The translations under genes were made by a program, and so were the position numbers. Below the pieces are notes generated by a model, which saw nothing but the letters and a program-made list of their open reading frames with translations, was not told the DNA's origin and ran no database searches. From an uncultured Neglectibacter sp. (GTDB lineage Bacteria; Bacillota; Clostridia; Oscillospirales; Acutalibacteraceae), in assembly GCA_904374805.1 (NCBI GenBank), contig CAJFEW010000010.1, positions 1-52,244 on the forward strand: 52,244 bases of DNA, given 5' to 3'. Positions 41,846-49,260 of the stretch are shown in pieces. Every line of letters starts with the position of its first letter. Position 1 is the stretch's first letter.

Positions 41846-42355
41846 TCAGCCTGCGGCCTCCTCCAGCGCACTGTGGATATAGTCCTCCACTTCCTCCCGG
41901 GGAATTCCCAGGGCAATGGCCAGCTCCCCGTGGAGCAGGCCCTCGGCCTTTTTCCGGTAGCGCTGGTCTACCTGGCCCATTTTCCGGCCCTTCTTCTCCG
42001 TCTCTCGGGTTTTGCGGCGGATGCCCTTGATCATGCGGATCAGCTCCCGGCACTCGTGAGATTGGAGGGAAGCCTCGTAGTGAATCCGCAAATTGGCCGG
42101 GTTTCGTTCGGTGCACACATCCCCGTCGATCTCCGGGATCTGACGGATCAAATTTTGGGCCTCTTCCTTGGTCATGGCAGGCCGCATAAACACGCCGCTG
42201 TCCACTGGGGTGTAAATCCGCTCCGACTCAAACAACGGCTGCAACGTGTAATACTGCCGGTTGGGGTCCGCCGCCCGGCTTTCCAAGGCCCCAATCTGCA
42301 CCACCCGGCACACGCCGCTGCTGCCATACACCACTAAGTCTCCTTCCTGAAACAT
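41846..42355 (-). CDS. CarD family transcriptional regulator
   Basis: 169-residue RNA polymerase-binding regulator (CarD/CdnL/TRCF-RID type). The N-terminal RID domain reads FQEGDLVVYGSSGVCRVVQIG, a Tudor-like fold that contacts the beta subunit lobe; the helical C-terminal half (LIRMIKGIRRKTRETEKKGRKMGQVDQRY) is the basic DNA-contacting region. Members stabilise open complexes at promoters such as rRNA promoters. ATG42355 is the first codon of the RID domain. Transcribed alone. Confidence 0.93.
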   Translation of the reverse strand: MFQEGDLVVYGSSGVCRVVQIGALESRAADPNRQYYTLQPLFESERIYTPVDSGVFMRPAMTKEEAQNLIRQIPEIDGDVCTERNPANLRIHYEASLQSHECRELIRMIKGIRRKTRETEKKGRKMGQVDQRYRKKAEGLLHGELAIALGIPREEVEDYIHSALEEAAG

Positions 42356-42763
42356 CTAGACCGTACCTCCTTGTCCCTAGGACGGCGGGCTTTTCTCCCG
42401 GCAAACGGGCCGGGATTTCCGCCCTGCGCCTTGCACACTCTTTTCTTCTCTTGACATATAGTATACCACTTTTTTCGAGAAAAGTGTAGCGGGAAAATTG
42501 CCGATTTTTTTAGGAAATACGGGCTTTCGCAGTGGCAGGTGCCCTCTTTGTCACCCCTCCGTGGGCGCCAGAATGGTCACGGGACAATCCTCCCTCGCAG
42601 CAGAGGATTCTATACTGCCCCTTGCTTGGAAACAGATTCTCCGGAACAAACGGGGGAAGGTTCCAAGGGACAGCACACCGGTCACAAGCTGGGCAGGGAA
42701 GCCATCTGCTCTCCCTGCCCAGCCATTCCAGGGAAAACGCCCCCTTCTTCTGGATTTTGTGGG
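42356..42763. other. Intergenic region between CarD-like and DUF4097 genes
   Basis: About 400 bases with no credible gene. It holds a hairpin-forming GC stretch near 42380-42425, the probable minus-strand promoter of the CarD-like gene (TATACT at about 42461-42466, weak -35), and the terminator of the DUF4097 gene at 42688-42723. The stretch 42500-42680 shows nothing recognisable. Confidence 0.55.
42688..42723 (-). terminator. Terminator of the DUF2089-DUF4097 operon
   Basis: Minus strand GCTGGGCAGGGA and TCCCTGCCCAGC form a 12-base-pair stem with an 11-base loop; the tail TTGTGACC is a poor T run. Confidence 0.55.
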
Positions 42764-43972
42764 TTACGTGCCGCTCTCTTCCTGTTCTGCGCTGGGTGCC
42801 AAAGCCTGCAGCTCCATGCGGCCGCTGACCGTCTCCAACCGGAGCTTCGCCCCGCCTTCCCCATAGGAGGCCCGGCCGTGGCGTTTGCCCAGCTCCCCGG
42901 CCAAGGGAAACTGGCTGGAAAACCCTCCGGAGACACTCTCGTAGTCTACGGCGAACCCGGGACCCGTCCAGGGAAGGGCCAGGCCGATCTTTCCAGACAC
43001 CGTTTCCACCCGCACGCTCTGGGGATATTGCCTCACCTGCAGGGACACGGCCCCTGAAACGGTGTGCAGCCTTACCTGCTCCCCTTCGCCCCGAACGGTG
43101 AGAGCGCCGGAGACAGTTTCTCCGCACAGCTGCCGGGCCGCCACTTCCTCCAGCTCGATAGAGCCGGAAACTGTCTCCACGGAAAAATCCTCTCCCCGGA
43201 CACCGTAACAGGTGAGCGGGCCGGAAGCTGTCTCGCCCCGCACCTTGTCTGCCTGAAACCCGGTGAGATAGACGCCGCCGGAAACGGATTCCACCTTCAC
43301 CTTTTCCAAGTGGGCGTCCCGAGGCAGCTCCACCACCAGGTGTTTTTGCAGCCCCAGGCCCCCTAAAAACACCGAACCGGCGCTCCAATCGATGGAAAGC
43401 CGCCCGTTTTCCTCTCGCAGCCGCATGCGCTCCCGGGGCTTCAGGGGGCGGGAAGCGTACTCTGCCACGCGGACGGTGTCCCCCTCCCAAGGGCGTATCT
43501 CCACAGGCCCGCGGACCCATTCCACTTTGAGCCGGCTGACCGGCCTGCCAATGGGGGGCTCCTCATAGGCGTTCCCCTCCTTGGGCAACGGCAGTATACT
43601 CCCAGAGGAGACGGGCCGTTCCCCCAGAAAGTCCTCCACCACCTGGCCCACCCGGCCCCCCAGCTGTTCCAAGGCTGGGCCAGCCTGCTCCAGGGCGTTG
43701 GAAATCTCCTGGAAAAAGGGCTTGGCCCCTTCCCCCTTCAGATGGATCTCCACCCGCTGGCTGGGGCCCTGGCAGTCCTCATCGCCCTCGTGCTCTTTGG
43801 CCCACGAGCCGCCCTCCTCTGGAACCGTCTCCCGGTCGGAAGGATCCCCTGGGACAGCTTCAGAACCCACGGCGTCCTCCTCCCCCAAGGCCTCCAGCAA
43901 GCGGGCAGCGTCCTCCTGGGTGATCTTCCCCTCTTGGACCATTTCCAAGATTCTGCGTTTTTCCTCACTCAT
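42764..43972 (-). CDS. SHOCT-like/DUF4097 beta-helix protein
   Basis: 402 residues. The N-terminal EEKRRILEMVQEGKITQEDAARLLEAL is the YvlB/LiaX-like short helical domain; after an acidic linker the C-terminal 230 residues form the DUF4097 right-handed beta repeat, with VSGxxxL repeats such as VESVSGGVYL, TASGPLT, VSGSIEL, VSGALTV, VSGAVSL, VSGKIGL and VSGRMEL. Related proteins act in cell-envelope stress sensing (LiaX). It has no signal peptide. Its start overlaps the DUF2089 stop by eight bases. Role in envelope response is by analogy only. Confidence 0.85.
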   Translation of the reverse strand: MSEEKRRILEMVQEGKITQEDAARLLEALGEEDAVGSEAVPGDPSDRETVPEEGGSWAKEHEGDEDCQGPSQRVEIHLKGEGAKPFFQEISNALEQAGPALEQLGGRVGQVVEDFLGERPVSSGSILPLPKEGNAYEEPPIGRPVSRLKVEWVRGPVEIRPWEGDTVRVAEYASRPLKPRERMRLREENGRLSIDWSAGSVFLGGLGLQKHLVVELPRDAHLEKVKVESVSGGVYLTGFQADKVRGETASGPLTCYGVRGEDFSVETVSGSIELEEVAARQLCGETVSGALTVRGEGEQVRLHTVSGAVSLQVRQYPQSVRVETVSGKIGLALPWTGPGFAVDYESVSGGFSSQFPLAGELGKRHGRASYGEGGAKLRLETVSGRMELQALAPSAEQEESGT

Positions 43973-44375
43973 ATCCTTTGCCTCCCTTCAGCTGATTCAG
44001 CGCCGCAATGGCGGTATCCACGTCGATCTCGCCCTGGGAGAGCCGCTGGAGCACCTGGGCCCGTTCCTCTTTTTCCCGTAGGGCCCGCAGCTCCGGCTTT
44101 TCGTCCAGCCCCAAGGCTGTCAGTGCAGCGTCCAACATATTCTTCACCGTGGGATAGCTGACTCCCAGGGCGCGCTCCACCTCTTTGATGGACCCCCGGC
44201 ACCGGAGGAACGTCTCCACAAACCGCAGGTGCTTTTCCTCCAGCCGGCAGAACCGGCAGGGGGCAAACTCCCCGGAAAGCTCCGTGCCGCAGCGGGCACA
44301 CCGCAGCTTGGTCACCACCATATTCTCCCCGCACACCGGGCACTGGGCCGGGGCGTGGTATCTCTCTTGTTCCAT
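43965..44375 (-). CDS. DUF2089 family zinc-ribbon DNA-binding protein
   Basis: 136 residues: an N-terminal zinc ribbon (CPVCGENM and CARCGTE), a second Cys pair (CRFCRLEE), then a helix-turn-helix domain (ERALGVSYPTVKNMLDAALTALG) and a C-terminal SHOCT-like helix (RLSQGEIDVDTAIAALNQLKG). This is the usual regulator upstream of YvlB/DUF4097 genes, and the two overlap by eight bases here. ATG44375 is chosen: AGGAGAGG lies nine bases upstream. An ATG at 44408 lies inside the -10 element and cannot be used. Confidence 0.88.
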   Translation of the reverse strand: MEQERYHAPAQCPVCGENMVVTKLRCARCGTELSGEFAPCRFCRLEEKHLRFVETFLRCRGSIKEVERALGVSYPTVKNMLDAALTALGLDEKPELRALREKEERAQVLQRLSQGEIDVDTAIAALNQLKGGKGYE

Positions 44376-44406
44376 GGCCACCATCCTCTCCTGTAAACTT
44401 GCCTTC

Positions 44407-44435
44407 ATTATAAGCTTCACTTTCACAATTGTCAA
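44407..44435 (-). promoter_or_regulatory. Perfect consensus sigma-A promoter of the DUF2089-DUF4097 operon
   Basis: Minus strand TTGACA, 17 bases, TATAAT: an exact match to the consensus, so expression would be very strong unless repressed. It decides the start codon of the DUF2089 gene. Confidence 0.88.
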
Positions 44436-44544
44436 TCTTTTAATTAAAAAAATTAAGAAATCTAATTAACAATTTTAATCTTTCTTTGGATTTTTTCAAT
44501 TTCTCCTGGACAAACCCTTTCTTCAAAAAAAGAGGCCGGACCAC

Positions 44545-44573
44545 TTTTCAATTTGCACAGCGTATGCTACACT
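44545..44573 (+). promoter_or_regulatory. Possible promoter of the Zn-dehydrogenase gene
   Basis: TTTTCA, 17 bases, TACACT, about 40 bases before the start codon. Weak -35. Confidence 0.4.
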
Positions 44574-44611
44574 AAACCTATCTTAATAAAACTGCAAGGA
44601 GGCCCTACCGT

Positions 44612-45574
44612 ATGTTACAGCAAGTTATGACCGCCCCCGGCGTCATCGAATTCCGGGAAGTGTCCACCCCCCAGCCTCAGCCCGGAGAAGTGCTGGTGAA
44701 AATCCAGAAGATCGGCGTGTGCGGCTCCGACATCCACGTGTACCACGGGGAACACCCGTTCACCAAGTACCCCATCACCCAGGGGCACGAGGTCTCCGGC
44801 GAGATCGCAGCCTTGGGCGAGGGCGTCACCGGGTTCGCTTTGGGCCAGAAGGTGACCATTCAGCCCCAGGTGGTGTGCGGCAAGTGCTGGCCCTGCCGCC
44901 ACGGCAAGTACAACCTGTGCGAGGAGCTGAAGGTGATGGTGCCGGACTCCATGAGCTTTGACGAGGGCGCCATGATCGAGCCTTTGGCGGTGGCCGTACA
45001 CGCAGTGCGCCAGGCCGGGGACGTAACCGGCAAGGACATCTGCGTGCTGGGCGCGGGGCCCATCGGCATTTTGGTGGCCCAGGTGGCCAAGGGCCTGGGG
45101 GCCCGGAAGGTGATGGTCACGGACGTGTCCGACATCCGCCTGGAAAAGGCCAAAGAGTGCGGCGCCGACGTGTGCGTCAACACCCGGGAGAAGGACTTCG
45201 CCCAGGAGTTTGTCCAGTGCTTTGGCCCGGACAAGGCCGATGTGATCTACGACTGCGCCGGCAACAACATCACCATGGGCCAGGCCATTGCCAACGCCCG
45301 CAAGGGCAGCACCATTATCCTGGTGGCCGTGTTCGCCACCCGGGGAGATATTGACCTGGCGGTGCTCAACGACCACGAACTGGACCTGAACACCTCCATG
45401 ATGTACCGGAACGAGGACTACCTCACCGCCATCGACCTGGTGAACCAGGGCAAGGTGCAGCTGAAGCCCCTGATCTCCAAACACTTTGCCTTCCGGGAGT
45501 ACCTGAAGGCCTACCAGTACATCGACGAAAACCGGGAGACCACCATGAAGGTCATCATCAACGTGCAGGAGTGA
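44612..45574 (+). CDS. Zinc-dependent alcohol dehydrogenase (sorbitol/threonine dehydrogenase type), internally shortened
   Basis: 320-residue MDR-family dehydrogenase. Catalytic zinc ligands are in GVCGSD (Cys37) and GHE (His/Glu near 60); the structural zinc Cys are in CGKCWPCRHGKYNLC (near 88-102). The Rossmann fold has VLGAGPIG near residue 148. Relatives are about 340-350 residues; here LKVM (to residue 109) joins directly VPDSMSFDEGAMIEPL, where other members have some 22 more residues of the catalytic domain. The join is in frame at an ATGGTG/GTGGTG-like spot. The loss may damage the enzyme or change it. ATG44612 follows AAGGAGG. It starts the sugar-modifying group. Confidence 0.85.
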   Translation: MLQQVMTAPGVIEFREVSTPQPQPGEVLVKIQKIGVCGSDIHVYHGEHPFTKYPITQGHEVSGEIAALGEGVTGFALGQKVTIQPQVVCGKCWPCRHGKYNLCEELKVMVPDSMSFDEGAMIEPLAVAVHAVRQAGDVTGKDICVLGAGPIGILVAQVAKGLGARKVMVTDVSDIRLEKAKECGADVCVNTREKDFAQEFVQCFGPDKADVIYDCAGNNITMGQAIANARKGSTIILVAVFATRGDIDLAVLNDHELDLNTSMMYRNEDYLTAIDLVNQGKVQLKPLISKHFAFREYLKAYQYIDENRETTMKVIINVQE

Positions 45575-45596
45575 TTCTTTCCTCTGCGCCCTACAG

Positions 45597-45664
45597 AAAA
45601 GCTGTCCCACAGAAAGCGGCTCTCCCCTGTAAGGGGGGCCTGTTCCCTGTGGGACAGCTTTTTT
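45597..45664. terminator. Bidirectional terminator
   Basis: AAAAGCTGTCCCACAG and CTGTGGGACAGCTTTT form a 16-bp stem with a paired inner arm, ending in T6 rightward and T4 leftward. Ends the Zn-dehydrogenase and the convergent nitroreductase. Confidence 0.85.
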
Positions 45665-45676
45665 CTTGGATTCCTT

Positions 45677-46201
45677 TTACCACCCGTTCCAATGGACTCG
45701 GTTTTCCTCGTAGCGGCTTTCCCGAGGCCGGGCAATGTCCTCCACCGGATAGCCCAGCGCAATAATAGAATGCGGCACTACCGAGTCTGGCAAACCCAAC
45801 AGCTCCCTCTGGCGTTCTACCCGGTCCATCTGGGGCCAGGTGCCCAGCCAAACCGCTCCCAGACCTAAGGCCTGGGCGCAAAGGCACAGGTTCTGGGCCG
45901 CAATGGCCCCATCGATCACCCAATAGTCCTTGGCAGGAGGAAACGCGCGCTCCAGATCCCCGCACACAAGAATCCCTGCCGCCGCTTTCTCCAAAGGCTT
46001 GGCAGGCGCACCGTTGGCATCCGCCATCTTTTGGAGCAACTGCGGGTCCGTCACCACCACAAAGGCCCAATCTCGGGCATTGGTACAACTGGGACCGCTC
46101 ATAGCTGCCTCAAGAAGCAGATGGAGCTTCTCCTCTTCCACAGGCCGTTGGGAAAATTGACGCACACTCCTTCGCGTAAAAATCCACTCCGTTCCCTGCA
46201 T
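45677..46201 (-). CDS. Nitroreductase family protein
   Basis: 174-residue FMN-binding oxidoreductase. RRSVRQFSQRPV near residue 9 binds the FMN phosphate, SGPSCTNARDWAFVVV near residue 34 and AIAAQNLCLCAQALGLGAVWLG near residue 97 are family blocks. The family reduces nitro groups, enones or flavins with NAD(P)H. ATG46201 follows GAGGAGG. It is divergent from the TIM-barrel isomerase gene, with a perfect palindrome in between, so both may share a regulator. Confidence 0.92.
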   Translation of the reverse strand: MQGTEWIFTRRSVRQFSQRPVEEEKLHLLLEAAMSGPSCTNARDWAFVVVTDPQLLQKMADANGAPAKPLEKAAAGILVCGDLERAFPPAKDYWVIDGAIAAQNLCLCAQALGLGAVWLGTWPQMDRVERQRELLGLPDSVVPHSIIALGYPVEDIARPRESRYEENRVHWNGW

Positions 46202-46231
46202 AAAACCGCCTCCTCTCTTTTTTACAGGTCT

Positions 46232-46261
46232 ATTGTACCATGGCCGGATTCTCCCTTGCAA
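46232..46261 (-). promoter_or_regulatory. Promoter of the nitroreductase gene
   Basis: Minus strand TTGCAA, 18 bases, TACAAT, 30 bases before the start codon. Confidence 0.55.
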
Positions 46262-46266
46262 AAGGG

Positions 46267-46288
46267 AGTTTTCCCCATGGGGAAAACT
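46267..46288. promoter_or_regulatory. Perfect 22-bp palindrome, probable operator
   Basis: Each half reads AGTTTTCCCCA, so the full site is a gapless, perfect inverted repeat. It lies between two divergent promoters, six bases beyond the nitroreductase -35 and about 40 before the TATACT of the isomerase gene. A dimeric repressor or activator site is the simplest reading. Confidence 0.6.
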
Positions 46289-46374
46289 TTTCTTCATTTT
46301 CCTCTGGCATTTTTGGGAGAACATGGTATACTGAAAAAAACGCCTATATGGGCAAATTTTAGGAGGAATGTCCT

Positions 46375-47136
46375 ATGATGCACTTGGGAGCGCAGCTTTT
46401 CACTCTGCGTGACTATACGCAAACCCCCAAAGACTTGGATTACTCTCTGGGCCTGGTGGCCCAAATGGGTTACAAAACCGTACAAATATCCGCTGTAGGT
46501 CCTATTCCCGCTCCCCAGATCCGGGAGCTGTGCGACAAGCATGGCCTGAAAATTGTGCTCACCCACTGGAACCCGGACCGGATCTTAAACGACACAGAGG
46601 CGGTCATCCAAGAGCATGAGATCATGGGCTGCGATTACATCGGCATCGGCATGATGCCGAAAAAGTACTGCACCCCGGAGTGGCTGGAGCACTTTGCCCA
46701 GGACTATAAAGAGCCCGCCAAGAAGATTGCCGCGGCAGGCAAGTTGCTCATGTACCACAACCACAACATTGAGTTTCAGAAGTTTGGCGGCAAGCTGGTG
46801 ATAGACACTTTGCTGGAGAGCTTCGCCCCCGATGAGCTGGGCTTCACCCTGGACACCTACTGGGTGCAGATGGGCGGCGCCGACGTGTGCAGCTGGATTG
46901 AAAAACTGTCCGACCGGATTCCCTGCGTCCATCTGAAAGACATGGCGGTCAAGGGCTGGGATCCCATTATGGCCCCGGTAGGGGAAGGGAACCTGCCCTG
47001 GGAGAAAATCCTCCAGACCTTGGAGAAGTGCGGCAAGACCAAGTACCTTCTGGTGGAGCAGGACGTGTGCCAGGAGAGCCCCTTCACCTGCCTGGAAAAG
47101 AGCTACAACTACCTGAGCAGCCTGGGGTATAAATAA
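46375..47136 (+). CDS. Sugar phosphate isomerase/epimerase (IolE/YcjR-like TIM barrel)
   Basis: 253-residue xylose isomerase-like barrel. MLMYHNHNIEFQKFGG near residue 125 supplies His and Glu; DTYWVQMGG near 160 and HLKDMAVKGW near 185 supply the Asp and His; VEQDVC near 230 the last Glu, together a divalent metal site. Such proteins isomerise or epimerise keto sugars (inosose dehydratase, 3-keto-glucoside epimerase). ATG46375 follows GGAGGAA. Neighbours of the Gfo/Idh/MocA and Zn-dehydrogenase types suggest sugar oxidation and isomerisation. Confidence 0.85.
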   Translation: MMHLGAQLFTLRDYTQTPKDLDYSLGLVAQMGYKTVQISAVGPIPAPQIRELCDKHGLKIVLTHWNPDRILNDTEAVIQEHEIMGCDYIGIGMMPKKYCTPEWLEHFAQDYKEPAKKIAAAGKLLMYHNHNIEFQKFGGKLVIDTLLESFAPDELGFTLDTYWVQMGGADVCSWIEKLSDRIPCVHLKDMAVKGWDPIMAPVGEGNLPWEKILQTLEKCGKTKYLLVEQDVCQESPFTCLEKSYNYLSSLGYK

Positions 47137-47149
47137 ATCCGTGGCCGGA

Positions 47150-47344
47150 CGGGACAAGCCGCCTTCTTGCGTTCCGCAAGGGCGGAAAGACCGCGCGGCG
47201 CAGGGCCAAAGGCCCGAAGCCGGGTAAAAGTTTTTCGGGCGCCTTTTTTCAAAAAGGCGCGGCCTGAAAAAGCAACGCAAAGCGTTGTAAAAAGGAAATC
47301 CCGGGAAACAGCGCAGCGTCTTTCCCGTCCCTCAAGCACCTTGC
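47150..47344 (+). repeat. Hairpin-rich interspersed repeat block
   Basis: About 200 bases with four consecutive hairpins: GCCGCCTTCTTGCG/CGCAAGGGCGG (47158-47184, related to the 48-bp repeat at 51769), GGGCC/GGCCC (47203-47215), GCGCCTTTTT/AAAAAGGCGC (copy A, 47239-47260) and CAACGC/GCGTTG (47272-47287). No protein gene. It fills the space before the small membrane protein. Confidence 0.6.
47226..47260 (+). repeat. Interspersed hairpin element, copy A
   Basis: AAAAGTTTTT box followed by GCGCCTTTTT, TC and AAAAAGGCGC. Same family as copies at 32227, 47933 and 48029; the stem sequence differs while pairing is kept. Confidence 0.6.
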
Positions 47345-47374
47345 CGCCCCAAGAGCGGAGAAAGGAACAGCCCC

Positions 47375-47737
47375 ATGAGCAACAACCCGGAAAATCAGCA
47401 GCCCCCAGCGCCCCACCAGGAGGCGTTTGCCCGGCCCCAGAAAAAGTGGTCCCTGTCCCTGGACGTGACCTTGGACTGCCTGCTGTTCATTTTGCTGCAA
47501 TACATGGTCTCCTGCGTGACGCTGTCCTTTTGGATGCATCCCCTGCGGCTGATCGCCATTTTCGTTCAGTTTGGGCTGGACGCTAAATTCTTCCATGACA
47601 TGGACAAGCGGCTGGGCAAGTTTTGGCCCGGGCTGGTGTTGAGCGCAGTGTGCGTGTGCGTGGTGATCGCCCTGGTGGCCTTTGTGGGGTATTTCCCCGT
47701 GGGGGAAACCCCGGTGAGACTGCCATGGGACAGTTAA
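47375..47737 (+). CDS. Small membrane protein of unknown function
   Basis: 120 residues: a Pro/Gln-rich cytoplasmic N-terminus (1-28), then two to three hydrophobic segments (about 31-62, possibly as two, and 88-107). I recognise no family. GAAAGGAAC precedes ATG47375. It is flanked on both sides by hairpin repeats, unlike its neighbours, and may have arrived with them. Codon use looks ordinary for the window. Confidence 0.6.
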   Translation: MSNNPENQQPPAPHQEAFARPQKKWSLSLDVTLDCLLFILLQYMVSCVTLSFWMHPLRLIAIFVQFGLDAKFFHDMDKRLGKFWPGLVLSAVCVCVVIALVAFVGYFPVGETPVRLPWDS

Positions 47738-47932
47738 CACCGCGAAGCGCATAAAAAGTTTCGACCTTAAACCGGCCCAGCCCGTGAACAAGGGGCCGGA
47801 CGAATTGCAGCCAGCTTGCGGGGAGAGCCGTCCGCTCCCGCGGCTATCTGCTTCGCAGCGTGCGCCACTGTCGCTGCTTTCTCTCCCCAGCTTACGCGGG
47901 CTTTAGACCTTGGGGCGCTGCCCCAAACCCCG

Positions 47933-47961
47933 CCACCTTTGAAAAGGTGGACGAAACTTTT
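47933..47961 (-). repeat. Interspersed hairpin element, copy C
   Basis: On the minus strand: AAAAGTTTCGT, then CCACCTT, TTCA and AAGGTGG. Opposite orientation to the other copies. Confidence 0.55.
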
Positions 47962-48028
47962 ACTCGCCTTCGGCGGCGCCCGGGGTGTGGGAAGCGCGCG
48001 GTGCAGTGCCGCAGGTGCGGAGGCGCAT

Positions 48029-48065
48029 AAAAGTTCTTTAGGCGGGTTTCTTTCAAGAAACCTGC
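48029..48065 (+). repeat. Interspersed hairpin element, copy D
   Basis: AAAAGTTCTTTA followed by GGTTTCTT, TC and AAGAAACC. Adjacent to the Gfo/Idh/MocA gene start; may influence its leader. Confidence 0.55.
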
Positions 48066-48093
48066 GACCTTAAAAAAGAAAGGAGTCCTTTTT

Positions 48094-49248
48094 ATGGAAC
48101 AGATAAAACTTGGCATCATTGGCGTGGGCAATATGGGCACCACCCATGTGCAGAACATTCTGGCGGGCAAATGCCCGGAAATCACCCTGGCCGCTGTGGC
48201 CGACCGGAAGGAAGCCCGCCGCCTTTGGGCAAAGGACACTGTCCCGGAAACCGTACAGATTTTTGAAGAGGGCAGCCAGCTGATTCAAAGCGGCCTGTGC
48301 GACGCCGTGCTCATCGCCGTGCCCCACTACCAACACCCTGTCCTGGCGAAAGAGGCTTTTGCCGCCGGGCTCCACGTGGTGTGCGAAAAGCCTGCAGGCG
48401 TGTACACCAAGGCTGTGCGGGAGATGAACGAAGCCGCCGACAAAAGCGGCAAGGTCTTCGCCATGATGTTCAACCAGCGCACCAACTGCGTCTACCGGAA
48501 AATGCACGAGATGGTGCAAAACGGAGAGCTGGGGGAATTGAAGCGCGTCAACTGGATTATCACCGACTGGTACCGCACCCAGATCTACTACGATTCCGGG
48601 GACTGGCGGGCCACCTGGGCCGGAGAGGGCGGCGGCGTGCTGCTCAACCAGTGCCCCCATCAGCTGGACCTGCTCCAGTGGATCTGCGGCCTTCCCAAAA
48701 CAGTGCAGGCCTTCTGCCAGGAGGGCAAGTGGCACGACATCGAGGTGGAGGACGATGTGACCGCCTACCTGCAATTTGAAAACGGGGCCACCGGCGTGTT
48801 TGTCACCACCACCGGGGACGCCCCCGGCACCAACCGGTTTGAGGTCACCGGCACCCTGGGCAAGCTGGTGTGTGAAAACGACCGGCTCACCTTCTGGAAA
48901 CTGGAAGAGGATGAGCGGGAGTTCTGCCGCACCGCCCAGGAAGGCTTCGCCAAGCCCCCCTGCCAGGAAATCCAGGTGGAAACCGACGGGGAGAACCTGC
49001 AGCATGTGGGTATTTTGAACGCCTTTGCCGGGAACATTCTCCACGGCACGCCGTTGGTGGCCGACGGCCGGGAGGGCATCCGGGGCCTGACCCTCTCCAA
49101 CGCCATGCACCTCTCCAGCTGGCTGGGCCGCCCGGTGGACATTCCCTTTGACGAAGACCTGTTCCTCGCCGAACTGAACAAGCGCCGGGAGACCTCCCGC
49201 AAAAAGGAGACCCGCGACATCACCTTCTCCACGGAAGGCACCTATTGA
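48094..49248 (+). CDS. Gfo/Idh/MocA family oxidoreductase (first copy)
   Basis: 384-residue NAD(P)-dependent sugar dehydrogenase. GVGNMGTTHVQ near residue 9 is the dinucleotide-binding loop, CEKPAG near residue 97 carries the catalytic Lys, and GGGVLLNQCPHQLDLLQW near residue 180 carries the catalytic His/Asp. Such enzymes oxidise a ring hydroxyl, often at C3, of a glycoside or inositol. AAAGGAG precedes ATG48094. Followed by an isomerase 12 bases later and a second Gfo/Idh gene two bases after that, one operon. Confidence 0.92.
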   Translation: MEQIKLGIIGVGNMGTTHVQNILAGKCPEITLAAVADRKEARRLWAKDTVPETVQIFEEGSQLIQSGLCDAVLIAVPHYQHPVLAKEAFAAGLHVVCEKPAGVYTKAVREMNEAADKSGKVFAMMFNQRTNCVYRKMHEMVQNGELGELKRVNWIITDWYRTQIYYDSGDWRATWAGEGGGVLLNQCPHQLDLLQWICGLPKTVQAFCQEGKWHDIEVEDDVTAYLQFENGATGVFVTTTGDAPGTNRFEVTGTLGKLVCENDRLTFWKLEEDEREFCRTAQEGFAKPPCQEIQVETDGENLQHVGILNAFAGNILHGTPLVADGREGIRGLTLSNAMHLSSWLGRPVDIPFDEDLFLAELNKRRETSRKKETRDITFSTEGTY

Positions 49249-49260
49249 GGAGGAAAAACC

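Larger units (their letters stand above)
47738..48093. repeat. Repeat-rich intergenic region
   Basis: About 350 bases without a gene. Contents: a hairpin TTGGGGC/GCCCCAA (47909-47927), element copy C (47933-47961, minus orientation), GC-rich hairpins near 47965-48025, and element copy D (48029-48065) ending just before the RBS of the Gfo/Idh gene. The composition differs clearly from that of the coding genes. Confidence 0.65.
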
